NCBI GenBank assembly: GCA_937942145.1
Contig: CALDFV010000186.1
Span: forward strand, 1-43,435
From: an uncultured Opitutaceae bacterium
GTDB taxonomy: Bacteria; Verrucomicrobiota; Verrucomicrobiia; Opitutales; Opitutaceae
DNA: 43,435 nt
Reading direction: 5' to 3'
In this document: positions 9,674-18,963 of the stretch, piece after piece
How positions within the stretch are numbered: position 1 is the first letter of the stretch
Layout: the number at the start of each line of letters is the position of its first letter
Translations under genes and position numbers: made by a program
Notes under the pieces: model-generated
Seen by the model: only the letters and a program-made list of their open reading frames with translations
What the model was told of the DNA's origin: nothing
The model's database searches: none

Positions 9674-11062
9674 ATGATCACTCGGCGGGAATTTCTCCAG
9701 AAAAGCGCTATGGGATTTGGCACACTCGCCCTATCCGGCACGATGCAGCAGGATCTCTTAGGCTCAACAATGCCTTTGTATCCGAAAGCTCCTCACTTTG
9801 CACCCAAGGCGCGTAGCGTTATTTTCCTTTATATGGACGGTGGCGTCTCCCAAGTCGACAGTTTCGACCCTAAGCCCCAATTGGCCAAGGAAAATGGCGA
9901 GAAGCCAAAATTCAAAGTAGACCCAACCGTATTTAACAACAACGGCAACATTCTGAAAAGCCCCTGGGAGTTCAACCACTACGGAGAGAATGGCCTCCCC
10001 ATTAGCGACCTTTTCCCCCATATCGCGTCCTGTGCAGATGATCTTTGTATCATTCGTTCCATGACTGCATTCTCGCCTAACCATCCCAACGCCAACTACG
10101 CTCTGCACAGCGGGCACATTTTGTCTGGACGCCCTAGTATGGGCGCATGGGCCTCCTATGGCCTCGGTACTTTGAGTCAAAACCTTCCCAGCTATGTTGT
10201 CATCCACGGCGGGCAAGTCCCTTCCGGAGGCATGCAGTGCTTTGGCAGCGGTTTTCTACCGGCCAATCACCAAGGCTCGATATTCCTCTCCCAGCATCCC
10301 GTCCTGAACAACACTTCCTTCCAGGAATCTAGTGCGAATCTACAGAAGAAGAAACTAGAGTATCTCGGCGAGATGGACGGTGCGCTTGAAGCAAGGCTAT
10401 CGCATTCCGAGGCAATCGAATCAGCGATTCAGAATTACGAGCTTGCCTACCGGATGCAGATGGAGGTCCCAGACGTTACCAATATTTCCAACGAAAGCGA
10501 GGTGACTAAAAAACTCTACGGAATTGATGCCCCCTACGAAAACACCCGCTCTTACGCCGCCCAATGCCTCATGGCGCGAAGGCTCGTTGAGCGAGGCGTT
10601 CGCTTTGTAGAGTTGACTATCAATCCCGGGAATGGGGATCGCTGGGACCAGCATAGCAGGCTCGTCGATGGCCATCAAAAGAATGCGATGGCCGTTGATC
10701 AGCCAATTGCGGCGCTCATCAAAGACCTCAAGTCACGTGGCCTTCTCGATAGTACGCTGCTCGTATTCAGTGGTGAATTTGGCCGGACGCCTTTTGCTCA
10801 AGGCACCAATGGCCGTGACCACAATCCACAAGGATTCAGCATGTGGATGGCCGGTGGCGGAATAAAGGGGGGAACGATTTATGGAGCTACCGATGAGTAC
10901 GGCTACCGCGTGGTGGAGAATAAACTAACGGTGCACGACATGCATGCCAATATGCTCCATTTGCTCGGAATCGACCACACTCGCCTCACCTATCGCTTTA
11001 GCGGACGCGATATCCGTTTGACTGATGTCCATGGCGAGATCATTCCCGAGATTCTAGCCTAG
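9674..11062 (+). CDS. DUF1501 domain protein with Tat-like signal
   Basis: MITRREFLQKSAMGFGTLALSG..., FLYMDGGVSQVDSFDPKP, LVFSGEFGRTPFAQG..GRDHNPQGFSMWMAGGGIKGG: DUF1501 signatures. Confidence 0.92.
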   Translation: MITRREFLQKSAMGFGTLALSGTMQQDLLGSTMPLYPKAPHFAPKARSVIFLYMDGGVSQVDSFDPKPQLAKENGEKPKFKVDPTVFNNNGNILKSPWEFNHYGENGLPISDLFPHIASCADDLCIIRSMTAFSPNHPNANYALHSGHILSGRPSMGAWASYGLGTLSQNLPSYVVIHGGQVPSGGMQCFGSGFLPANHQGSIFLSQHPVLNNTSFQESSANLQKKKLEYLGEMDGALEARLSHSEAIESAIQNYELAYRMQMEVPDVTNISNESEVTKKLYGIDAPYENTRSYAAQCLMARRLVERGVRFVELTINPGNGDRWDQHSRLVDGHQKNAMAVDQPIAALIKDLKSRGLLDSTLLVFSGEFGRTPFAQGTNGRDHNPQGFSMWMAGGGIKGGTIYGATDEYGYRVVENKLTVHDMHANMLHLLGIDHTRLTYRFSGRDIRLTDVHGEIIPEILA

Positions 11063-11071
11063 TTTCACCCT

Positions 11072-12889
11072 ATGAACATGAAATCTATTTTCATCCTGAC
11101 GCTCTCCCTCAGCTTTTCCTTCACACTGTCTGCCCAAACGACTTTCGATTACGATACTGATATCGCTCCCGTTCTTGAGAAATACTGCGTTAAGTGCCAT
11201 GGCCCAGAAAAGCAGAAGAGCGGGTATCGCTTAGACTCTTACGAAGCGCTGATGACTCCAGGCGACAGTGAGGAAGTCGCCATAGATGCGGGCTTCCCAA
11301 TGACGAGTCCACTGATCGAATACCTCCTCCTTCCTCCAGAGGATGAATACGCCATGCCGCCAGAGGGTGAGGACGCGCCCAGCGGGGATGAAATTCTAAC
11401 CATTGCTCGCTGGATACACGGAGGAGCCAAAAGCGAGTCGGCAGGCCAAGGAAAGCTCTCGCTCGAAAAGCTCTTGGATGAGAGCGCCTTTTCCGCCGTC
11501 GAACGGCTCCGAGCCAAAGGCGCCGTCATCGACAAGCTAGCAGAAAACTCATCCAACCTTGTGGTCGATCTCCAAAGTCTTGCTCCCAAAATTGACGCTT
11601 CTGCCATTGAGGACCTGAAAAGCGTGGGCCCTTACGTACATGAATTCCGAGCCGCGTTGCTTCCTGATTCTGCCAAGGTTTCTGAGTGGATTGCAACCTT
11701 TGAGAATGCCACTCGGCTTGATCTAAGCCATGGCAAATTTGGAGATGAAATTGTCGCCTCCCTAAACCGACTCGGTGGCATCAAGTATCTGAATCTATTT
11801 GGGACGCAACTTACGGATTCGGGACTCAAAGATCTGCAAGTGCCGCAAACCGGTCAGTTATTCTTGGGCAACACGAAAGTAAGAAACGCCGCCTTGATGA
11901 AAGCACGGGCTGATAAGCCAAACCTGACGATCTACGGGAATCCAGACGTCAACAAAACTCTCGGCATTACCCAAAAGGCCTGGAGCAACTCCAGCACGTT
12001 CAATCCCATTCCAAAAGTCGCCCCAGGGCGTCAAGCAAGTGACCAGGGCATTCGGCATTCGTTTCTCATATGTGGAAAGCTAACCGCAATCTTCAATGAG
12101 GAAAGCGAAGTGGTTTGGCTCGGGCCGAGTGGCTCCCGCGATGGCATGGTATTGGAAAACGGGAACGTTCTCCTTTCGATTAAAAACGAGGCTAGAGAAT
12201 TCGAGAAGGGGGGTCACAAAGTGGTCTGGTCCTACAAGTTGGATCCCCGTAACAAAGAATTGGGCACTGTCAATCGCCTCCCTTCTGGAAACACGCTCGT
12301 CATTGAGCGTGGAGAACTTCCAAGGCTTCTAGAAATTGACCCACAAGGGAAAATCGTCGTTGAAGTTCCCCTGCAACCTGAAACGGACAATGGCCATATG
12401 CAAACTCGCATGGCGCGAAGGCTTTCCAATGGAAACTATCTCGTCCCTCATCTCCTGGCTTTCAAGGTAAAGGAGTATACTCCCTCGGGTAAGATTGTGA
12501 ATACGATCAAAACCGACCTCCCGGAACTGGGTGGGAGAGAGGCCGAAAACTGGCCTTTCACCGCGATTCGACTACCGAGCGGGAACACGCTCGTCAATTT
12601 GACCCATGGAAACCAATCCGTCGAGTTCGCGCCCGATGGATCGGTGGCCTGGGTTTGCAACAACGACGATGCCGGTGGACGCTTTGCGGATCCTTGCGGC
12701 GGGCAAAGACTTCCCAACGGAAATACCGTGATCGGTAGCTACGGTCAAAAGGATCCAGAGAAAGTGAAAATCTTCGAGGTGAGCGAAAAGAAAGAAGTGG
12801 TGTGGGAATTTTTCCACCCAGATGCCAAAGCCCACGAAGTTCACATTCTCACGACGAATGGGAAACCGGTATCCCCTATCTATCGCTAG
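11072..12889 (+). CDS. Planctomycete-type cytochrome c + LRR-like segment + arylsulfotransferase/PQQ-like beta-propeller fusion protein
   Basis: Signal peptide; VLEKYCVKCHGPEKQKSGYRLDSYEAL heme motif; LRR-like ATRLDLSHGKFGDEIVASLNRLGGIKYLNLFGTQLTDSGLKDL; repeated propeller-like blades RLPSGNTLV / RLSNGNYLV / RLPSGNTLVN / RLPNGNTVIGS. Confidence 0.82.
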   Translation: MNMKSIFILTLSLSFSFTLSAQTTFDYDTDIAPVLEKYCVKCHGPEKQKSGYRLDSYEALMTPGDSEEVAIDAGFPMTSPLIEYLLLPPEDEYAMPPEGEDAPSGDEILTIARWIHGGAKSESAGQGKLSLEKLLDESAFSAVERLRAKGAVIDKLAENSSNLVVDLQSLAPKIDASAIEDLKSVGPYVHEFRAALLPDSAKVSEWIATFENATRLDLSHGKFGDEIVASLNRLGGIKYLNLFGTQLTDSGLKDLQVPQTGQLFLGNTKVRNAALMKARADKPNLTIYGNPDVNKTLGITQKAWSNSSTFNPIPKVAPGRQASDQGIRHSFLICGKLTAIFNEESEVVWLGPSGSRDGMVLENGNVLLSIKNEAREFEKGGHKVVWSYKLDPRNKELGTVNRLPSGNTLVIERGELPRLLEIDPQGKIVVEVPLQPETDNGHMQTRMARRLSNGNYLVPHLLAFKVKEYTPSGKIVNTIKTDLPELGGREAENWPFTAIRLPSGNTLVNLTHGNQSVEFAPDGSVAWVCNNDDAGGRFADPCGGQRLPNGNTVIGSYGQKDPEKVKIFEVSEKKEVVWEFFHPDAKAHEVHILTTNGKPVSPIYR

Positions 12890-12980
12890 GAGCGTATCTA
12901 AAAATTCATACGCGTGGGGCCGAACCGCAATCGCTCACGCCTAATCAAGGGATATCGGGTCAAGCTCCCTGTCATTCATG

Positions 12981-13133
12981 GTAGCGGGCGATCTCCGAGC
13001 GCCCATTTAGAGTAGAACAGGCATCCTGCCTGTTCATTATTAATTGTAACAAGCTGTCTGTTCGACCCCACTAAGGATTGATTAGAAACCTGCTCTCCGC
13101 TTTCATTGTGGACGCTCGGAGATCGCCCGCTAC
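12981..13133. repeat. GTAG-headed inverted-repeat pair (REP-like family A) enclosing a second hairpin
   Basis: GTAGCGGGCGATCTCCGAGCGCCC (12981-13004) ... GACGCTCGGAGATCGCCCGCTAC (13111-13133); internal GTAGAACAGGCATCCTGCCTGTTC at 13012-13035. Confidence 0.78.
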
Positions 13134-13145
13134 CTGATTCAGCAA

Positions 13146-14486
13146 CTACGGCAAAGGTACGGAAAATATCACCGTAAAGACAAACTCGGAGCCGAGGGAA
13201 AACAGGAGTGAGAGCTGGGCAACGGGCAGCAGCTTCTGCTTGTTCCATTCTGCAAGATTGATTCCGATAAGGAAAATCGCGGGAATCGTCGCATACACAT
13301 AGGAAACGCCCAATTGTAGGCAGATAATATAGGTGAGCAGTATTGCGACTATGAGGATGGCCAACCTACTGTTCCCATAATCTGTATCTGAAATTTTGAT
13401 GCGATTGCGCCCATACTTCAGAAAGACCAAAGCGGCTAAGCAAAGCACAATCCCAATCACCCAATTGGGGAAGTGGGGCAATCCCGATGGAGGGCTCACC
13501 GCAAATCGCTTGAGCGACTCTTTTTTAACCTTCAAGTACTGATCTAATTCTTCCCCTACTCGATAGTCAGGGGTAATGGAAAGCTTCTTCAATTCGGCTA
13601 CCACAGTCGGATCCTGCCTCGCTTCGTCGAGTATTTCCTGCAGTTTGTCGACAGCAACCTGCGGCGTTCCTTTGGGAGCAAACCAGTAGTACGAGTTTCC
13701 ATTGTCGATCGCAAAACCTTGCTCCGTTGCGGTCGGAACTTCAGGGACTCCTTGGTTTCTCTCGGCTGTGAGAATCGCAATCGCCTTAATGTTCTGATCC
13801 TTAGGCGTACCTTCGGGCGAACGATAGCCCACAAACTCTCCCACTGAAAAGATCCCCACGTCCAAATGTCCGCCCAAGATGTGGGAGTACCGCTTTTGTC
13901 CTCCCCCCGTGGAAATGTAGTTGAACCTGCTGCCGGGACTCGTCTCTTCGAGCTCTTTCGCATAGAAGTAAGCAGGTGAGCCGATGTCCGCTCCGAAACG
14001 GACGCTATTCGGATTGTCCTTGGCCGCTTCGAGAAGGGAGCGGAGTCCTTGGTAGGGAGAGTCTTCGCGAACAATCAGAACCAGGGACATCGTACCCAAC
14101 TGGGCAACCGGAGTCAGCTCTTCGTATCCAAAATTCGCGATACCCGCAAGTTGAGCCGCAATCAGCGCGTCGTTGTTGCACAAGAGTCGGTAGCCGTCGG
14201 GCCGGGAACCCATGACATATCTTCCTCCAATGGTAGATCCGCCTCCAGGCTGGTTTAGGATGACAAGAGGTTGAGTATACTTCTCGTTGGCGGCGATCGA
14301 CTTTTCAATGATCCGAACAAACGTATCAGTACCGCCTCCCGCGCTGTAAGGAACCACAACCTGGATCGGCTGGTTGGGGAATTGGAATGAACCGTCGCCG
14401 CTTTTCCAATTCAAGACCTTCCACCCAAGAAGCCCGCAGATGAGAATCGAGCTCACGATCGAAAAAAGTGTTCTGCTAGAGCTCAT
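13146..14486 (-). CDS. TctC-like solute-binding protein fused to C-terminal TctB-like membrane domain
   Basis: Start revised from 14750 to ATG 14486 (4-nt ATGA overlap with TctA). N-terminal Bug/TctC: FPNQPIQVVVPYSAGGGTDTFVRIIEKSI...VILNQPGGGSTIGGRYVMGSRPDGYRLL; C-terminal hydrophobic segments WVIGIVLCLAALVFLKYG, LAILIVAILLTYIICLQLGVSYVYATIPAIFLIGINLAEW, LSLLFSLGSEFVFTVIFSVPLP. Confidence 0.85.
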   Translation of the reverse strand: MSSSRTLFSIVSSILICGLLGWKVLNWKSGDGSFQFPNQPIQVVVPYSAGGGTDTFVRIIEKSIAANEKYTQPLVILNQPGGGSTIGGRYVMGSRPDGYRLLCNNDALIAAQLAGIANFGYEELTPVAQLGTMSLVLIVREDSPYQGLRSLLEAAKDNPNSVRFGADIGSPAYFYAKELEETSPGSRFNYISTGGGQKRYSHILGGHLDVGIFSVGEFVGYRSPEGTPKDQNIKAIAILTAERNQGVPEVPTATEQGFAIDNGNSYYWFAPKGTPQVAVDKLQEILDEARQDPTVVAELKKLSITPDYRVGEELDQYLKVKKESLKRFAVSPPSGLPHFPNWVIGIVLCLAALVFLKYGRNRIKISDTDYGNSRLAILIVAILLTYIICLQLGVSYVYATIPAIFLIGINLAEWNKQKLLPVAQLSLLFSLGSEFVFTVIFSVPLP

Positions 14487-15973
14487 TCGGAGACGAGGGG
14501 TTCGTGGTGGGAGCCAGGGCCCTTTTTCTTGAGCATGGGAAGGATGAGCATCGCCAATGAGACGGCTAGAAAGGCAATCGAAATGGGGCGCGTCACAATC
14601 GGGAGCCAGGAGCCGTTCGTCGCCATCAGCCCCGCAGAGAGATTGTCCTCTGCGATCGGGCCCAAGACAAAGCCAATGACGAAAGGAGCCAGAGGTATCT
14701 TCTTCGATTCGAGAAAGAAACCCAGCCCTCCAAACGCGAGCATAACCCAAACGTCGAAAATGCGGTTCGAGAGCGCGAACGAACCGATTACACAGAACAC
14801 CAATATGACCGGTAAAAGATAGGAACTGGGGATCCGCGAAATCCTAGCGAGCCACCGCATGGAAAAGCCCATGATCATGGCCATGGCGATATTGGCCAAG
14901 AACATCGCCCCCATAATGGTGTAGACCATCTCCGGATGCTCTCCAAAAAGGCGCGGCCCGGGTTGCAGTCCATGGACGACAAGCGCCCCCAGTAGGACCG
15001 CTTCCACCACAGAACCGGGAAGCCCCATCGCCACCAAGGGAATGAGCGCTCCCCCGATCGTCGCATTGTTAGCGGCTTCCGCAGAAACTACCCCTTCATC
15101 GTGGCCCGTGCCAAACTTCTCCGGTGTCTTGGAGGAATTCTTGGCAACCGTGTACGCCGCGACCGAACCAATGTTCGCCCCAATCCCCGGAAGAAGTCCT
15201 ATCCAAGTTCCAATGACAGAGGAACGAATCATATTGAAACCCTGTCGGCGAAAGTCCGCCAGTTTCAAGGAAAGCCCCTTGGTTTCGATCTCCTTCGTTT
15301 GGGATTTCTTTTTCAAATCAATGATGTCTCTGAAAATCTGGTTGATAGCGAACAGCCCAATCAAGACCGGGAGCAGCTTGAAGCCGTCATTCAAAGCGTT
15401 GATGCCAAAGGTAAGTCGAGACTGCCCCGTCGCTGCCGCGATGCCCGGCATGGAGAGAAGTATGCCGAGGAATCCGGACAGCAGCGATTTCGACAGCGAC
15501 TTGCCACCTATGCTAGCGATTAGGACCAAGGCCATCAGAACCAGCGTAAAATACTCAAAGGGCCCAAACTTGGTAGAGAGAGTCGCAATGGGTTTCGCCA
15601 GGAGAACCAGGAATCCCCACGAAATCACTCCTCCTACAAAGGATGCCATAACCGCCAGCCCGAGCGCCTTTTCTGGCTGCCCCTTTTGAGCCATCGGGTA
15701 ACCATCGAAGGTTGTCACGATCGATGCGGGAGTTCCTGGCATGCGAAGAAGCGTCGCCGTGACCATTCCACCACTAATCGCGCCGACATAGATGCTGATC
15801 AGCAAAGTGAGGGCGTACTGGGGGTTTGCGCCATAGGTAAGTGGTAATACAAGAGCAATCAGCATCGTCCCTGTTAGACCGGGTATTGCTCCCACAAATA
15901 CGCCTAGTGAAGTACCGAGAAGTATCAGGATAAGACCGGTAGGAGTAAAGAGCAGTTGAATGGCTTCTTGCAT
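14483..15973 (-). CDS. tctA: Tripartite tricarboxylate transporter large permease, TctA family
   Basis: GTSLGVFVGAIPGLTGTMLIALVLPLTYG...AISGGMVTATLLRMPGTPASIVTTFDGYPMAQKGQPEKALGLAVMASFVGGVISW: TctA signature. Confidence 0.93.
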   Translation of the reverse strand: MQEAIQLLFTPTGLILILLGTSLGVFVGAIPGLTGTMLIALVLPLTYGANPQYALTLLISIYVGAISGGMVTATLLRMPGTPASIVTTFDGYPMAQKGQPEKALGLAVMASFVGGVISWGFLVLLAKPIATLSTKFGPFEYFTLVLMALVLIASIGGKSLSKSLLSGFLGILLSMPGIAAATGQSRLTFGINALNDGFKLLPVLIGLFAINQIFRDIIDLKKKSQTKEIETKGLSLKLADFRRQGFNMIRSSVIGTWIGLLPGIGANIGSVAAYTVAKNSSKTPEKFGTGHDEGVVSAEAANNATIGGALIPLVAMGLPGSVVEAVLLGALVVHGLQPGPRLFGEHPEMVYTIMGAMFLANIAMAMIMGFSMRWLARISRIPSSYLLPVILVFCVIGSFALSNRIFDVWVMLAFGGLGFFLESKKIPLAPFVIGFVLGPIAEDNLSAGLMATNGSWLPIVTRPISIAFLAVSLAMLILPMLKKKGPGSHHEPLVSE

Positions 15974-16322
15974 TAATTGGGTTTTAGGGTCGCCTTCGAG
16001 TTGGGCATTGAAGGGAGAGCATTGTCAAGAATTCGCAGGCTATTCCAACACTTTCGGTGAATCGAACCCAATGCAATCCTTCGATGAGAATACTGAGCGG
16101 TGTCTCCTATTCAGCACTTGGGCCCCATCGGTGGCTTCAATCCCCTGTTTCTCCATTTTCTCTGACAATTCAGCGGCCCTAAAATCTCTCCAATGCCAGG
16201 AATGCGGCAATTGTTGGGCTGGGCCCGAAAAAACTCCTTCTCAAAGATAGACACTCTCCAATATTTTAATTGAAGCAACCACTGCAAAGTAGAATAGTAG
16301 TCCTTCACTTCCATCAATCGCT

Positions 16323-17306
16323 ATGAAATACCTAAAAACAATCGCCGCAATCGCCCTAATTTCCCTAGTAGCGTGTAGTGGACCAGACGATACTAGTACC
16401 TCTAGCGTCAAGAAAACAAAGCTTTGTTTCATCACTAATGTGTCCGCAGACTTCTGGACCTACGCGGAAGCAGGAGCGAAAGCCGCCGAAAGGGATTTCG
16501 GAGACATTGAAGCGTTGTTTCGCACCGGCGACGGGACCACGACCAAACAAAAGCAGATTGTCGATGATCTATTGGTAAGCGGAGTGAAAGGCGTAGCCAT
16601 AAGCCCTACGAGCGCGAAGAATCAAATACGGATGATCAATGAATGGGCAACCGATACCCCTTTGATCACCGTCGACAGCGATTCTCCAGATTCTGACCGA
16701 ATTTGCTACTTGGGAACTGACAACATAGAAGCGGGACGGCAATGCGGCGAACTGGTCAAGGAAGCACTCCCAAATGGAGGAAAAATAATGGTGTTTGTCG
16801 GAATTAAAGACATGCAAAACTCAATTGAGCGATTCCAGGGGCTAAAAGAAGCCGTAGCGGGATCCGGAATCGAAGTAGTCGATCTGCGCACTGATGGGGG
16901 GGACGCCTCTAAAGCGAGAGCCAATGCGGAAGACGCGCTCACCGCCCATCCTGATCTTGCCGGAATGGTCGGTCTATGGGGATACAACCCACCCGCATGC
17001 CTAGAGGCCGTTCGGGCCGCAGGCTTGATCGGGAAAGTCCAGATCATCGCATTCGACGAATCGCCAAAAACCCTTGAAGGGATCGATGCCGGAGAGATAC
17101 ACGGCACGGTTATTCAAAACCCCTATCAATTCGGCTACGACTCAATGGCCTTGCTTCGCGAGTTGGTGCTCGAAGGGAAATCGCCGAATGAAGCCGGCAT
17201 TCCTGAGAACAAAATCATTCACGTAGCCACTCGAGTGCTCCGTAAAGGCGAAGGGCTTAAATACAAAGCCCAATGTGACACTTGGAAAGCATCGATCGCC
17301 CACTAA
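16323..17306 (+). CDS. Sugar ABC transporter substrate-binding lipoprotein
   Basis: MKYLKTIAAIALISLVACSGPDD lipobox; KLCFITNVSADFWTYAEAGAKAAERDF...GVKGVAISPTSAKNQIRMINEWATDTPLITVDSD typical ribose-type periplasmic binding fold. Confidence 0.9.
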   Translation: MKYLKTIAAIALISLVACSGPDDTSTSSVKKTKLCFITNVSADFWTYAEAGAKAAERDFGDIEALFRTGDGTTTKQKQIVDDLLVSGVKGVAISPTSAKNQIRMINEWATDTPLITVDSDSPDSDRICYLGTDNIEAGRQCGELVKEALPNGGKIMVFVGIKDMQNSIERFQGLKEAVAGSGIEVVDLRTDGGDASKARANAEDALTAHPDLAGMVGLWGYNPPACLEAVRAAGLIGKVQIIAFDESPKTLEGIDAGEIHGTVIQNPYQFGYDSMALLRELVLEGKSPNEAGIPENKIIHVATRVLRKGEGLKYKAQCDTWKASIAH

Positions 17307-17381
17307 GGTGGGGATGCTTATCTTTAAGCAGCCGCAACGAACCAGATCGAATTCGACCGCTTAAGGATAAGAGGCCCTACC
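17307..17381. repeat. Degenerate inverted-repeat element related to REP-like family B
   Basis: GGTGGGGATGCTTATCTTTAAGCAGCCG...CGCTTAAGGATAAGAGGCCCTACC; resembles 34389-34460. Confidence 0.5.
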
Positions 17382-17451
17382 ATTGACTAAAGAACCAGCC
17401 TCACCCAATTTATTTGTTAAGCATTCAACTTTCACCCTTCAGCCTTAACAA

Positions 17452-18957
17452 TTGCCCCCTATCCTCCAACTATCCCAAATTTCGAAATCCTTCGGATTCG
17501 TCCAGGCGCTTTCGAAAGTAGATTTTGAGATAGCGGCAGGAGAAATCGTCGGCCTGATTGGAGAAAACGGGGCCGGCAAATCAACCCTTATGAAAATCCT
17601 CGGTGGTGTTCACCCGCCGAGCACTGGCCAAATACGATTCGATAAGGCCCCCGTAACCATTCAAGGAGCGAAAGCGGCGGAGCAGCTCGGCATCAGCTTC
17701 GTTCATCAAGAACTCAACCTGCTCGACAACATAGATATCGCAGGGAACATCTTCCTGGCTCGCGAACCCAGACGCTTCGGTTGCATAGACCAGAGGGCGC
17801 TACATAAAATGGCCCTGCCCATTCTCGAAGCGCTCGGGCTCCATCTGGATCCACGAACTTCCGTCTCTCGATTGACCAATGGCCAGCAACAACTGGTGGA
17901 AATCGCCAAGGCATTGTCGATGGATGCCAAACTTCTGATTCTGGACGAGCCCACTTCAAGCCTTTCTATCCAAGAAGCCGATACTCTTTTAAAATTGGTG
18001 AAAAAAATGAAGGGCCAAGGCATGGCGATCATTTTCATTTCGCATCGATTGTCGGAGGTCGAGAAAATCGCCGATCGAGTGGTCGGTCTTCGCGACGGAG
18101 AAAACGCGGGTGAACTGAACGCTGAAGAGATTAGTCGGGATCGGATGATCTCTATGATGATTGGCCGTGACTTGAGCGAAGTGTATCCAGAAAGCAATCC
18201 AGTTAATACCGAAACTGTCTTTTCAGTTGAAAACTTCAGCACTCGAAGATGGCCCAAGGGCAATGCCAGTTTTTCGGTCCGAGCCGGAGAAATCCTTGGC
18301 ATGGCAGGTCTCGTAGGAGCCGGTCGATCAGAGCTTGCTCAAGCATTGTTTGGCGTCGATTCCTCGCCCTCCGGGACGATGTCCGTAAACGGGCAACCGC
18401 TTACCCGAGGAAAAGTGAAAAATACAATCGCTAATGGCGTCTTCCTGGCTCCCGAGGATCGTAAGGCAAGCGGATTGATTCTGGAGATGACTATCCGTGA
18501 GAATATGACCCTAAATTCGCTTAGCCAGTTTAGCAGACGCTCTCGCATCGATTTCAAGTCCGAGCGGATTCAAACAGATAAATGGCTACGGGAATTCGGC
18601 GTCAAGGCTCCGAATGCTGAACTACCCGTGTCCAGTCTTAGCGGTGGGAATCAGCAAAAGGTCGTCCTATCAAAATGGATGACCCTTGCCCCCAAGGTAA
18701 TGATCTTCGACGAACCCACACGCGGAATTGACATGGGGGCCAGGCAAGAGATTTATCAGGCGATCGTCCGTCTAGCCGAGACAGGATGCGCTATTCTGAT
18801 GATCTCCAGCGACATGGAAGAACTTCTTGGCATGAGCCATCGGATTGCCGTCATGCACGAGGGGACTTTATCAGGCATCCTCAATAGAAATGAATTTTCA
18901 GAGAAAGCCATCATGACACTGGCCGTACAGCAGAGCCTCGCAACGAGCGCTTCCTAA
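17452..18957 (+). CDS. Sugar ABC transporter ATP-binding protein (RbsA/MglA type, two NBDs)
   Basis: Two nucleotide-binding domains: GLIGENGAGKSTLMKILGGV, LTNGQQQLVEIAKALSMDAKLLILDEPTSSL; second SLSGGNQQKVVLSKWMTLAPKVMIFDEPTRGIDMGA. Track start is TTG. Confidence 0.93.
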   Translation: MPPILQLSQISKSFGFVQALSKVDFEIAAGEIVGLIGENGAGKSTLMKILGGVHPPSTGQIRFDKAPVTIQGAKAAEQLGISFVHQELNLLDNIDIAGNIFLAREPRRFGCIDQRALHKMALPILEALGLHLDPRTSVSRLTNGQQQLVEIAKALSMDAKLLILDEPTSSLSIQEADTLLKLVKKMKGQGMAIIFISHRLSEVEKIADRVVGLRDGENAGELNAEEISRDRMISMMIGRDLSEVYPESNPVNTETVFSVENFSTRRWPKGNASFSVRAGEILGMAGLVGAGRSELAQALFGVDSSPSGTMSVNGQPLTRGKVKNTIANGVFLAPEDRKASGLILEMTIRENMTLNSLSQFSRRSRIDFKSERIQTDKWLREFGVKAPNAELPVSSLSGGNQQKVVLSKWMTLAPKVMIFDEPTRGIDMGARQEIYQAIVRLAETGCAILMISSDMEELLGMSHRIAVMHEGTLSGILNRNEFSEKAIMTLAVQQSLATSAS

Positions 18958-18963
18958 AACGAA

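Noticed and set aside
14487-14750. N-terminal extension of the TctC-TctB ORF
   Set aside because: Lies within tctA in another frame; ATG 14486 overlaps the tctA stop as ATGA and begins a signal/anchor sequence.
15042-15689. 215-aa plus-strand ORF inside tctA
   Set aside because: Antisense shadow of a clear TctA coding frame with low-complexity, non-protein-like composition.
15974-16322. Small ORFs (15960..16250 +, 16111..16317 -) between tctA and the ABC substrate-binding gene
   Set aside because: No domain signature; the region is best explained as a divergent promoter region.
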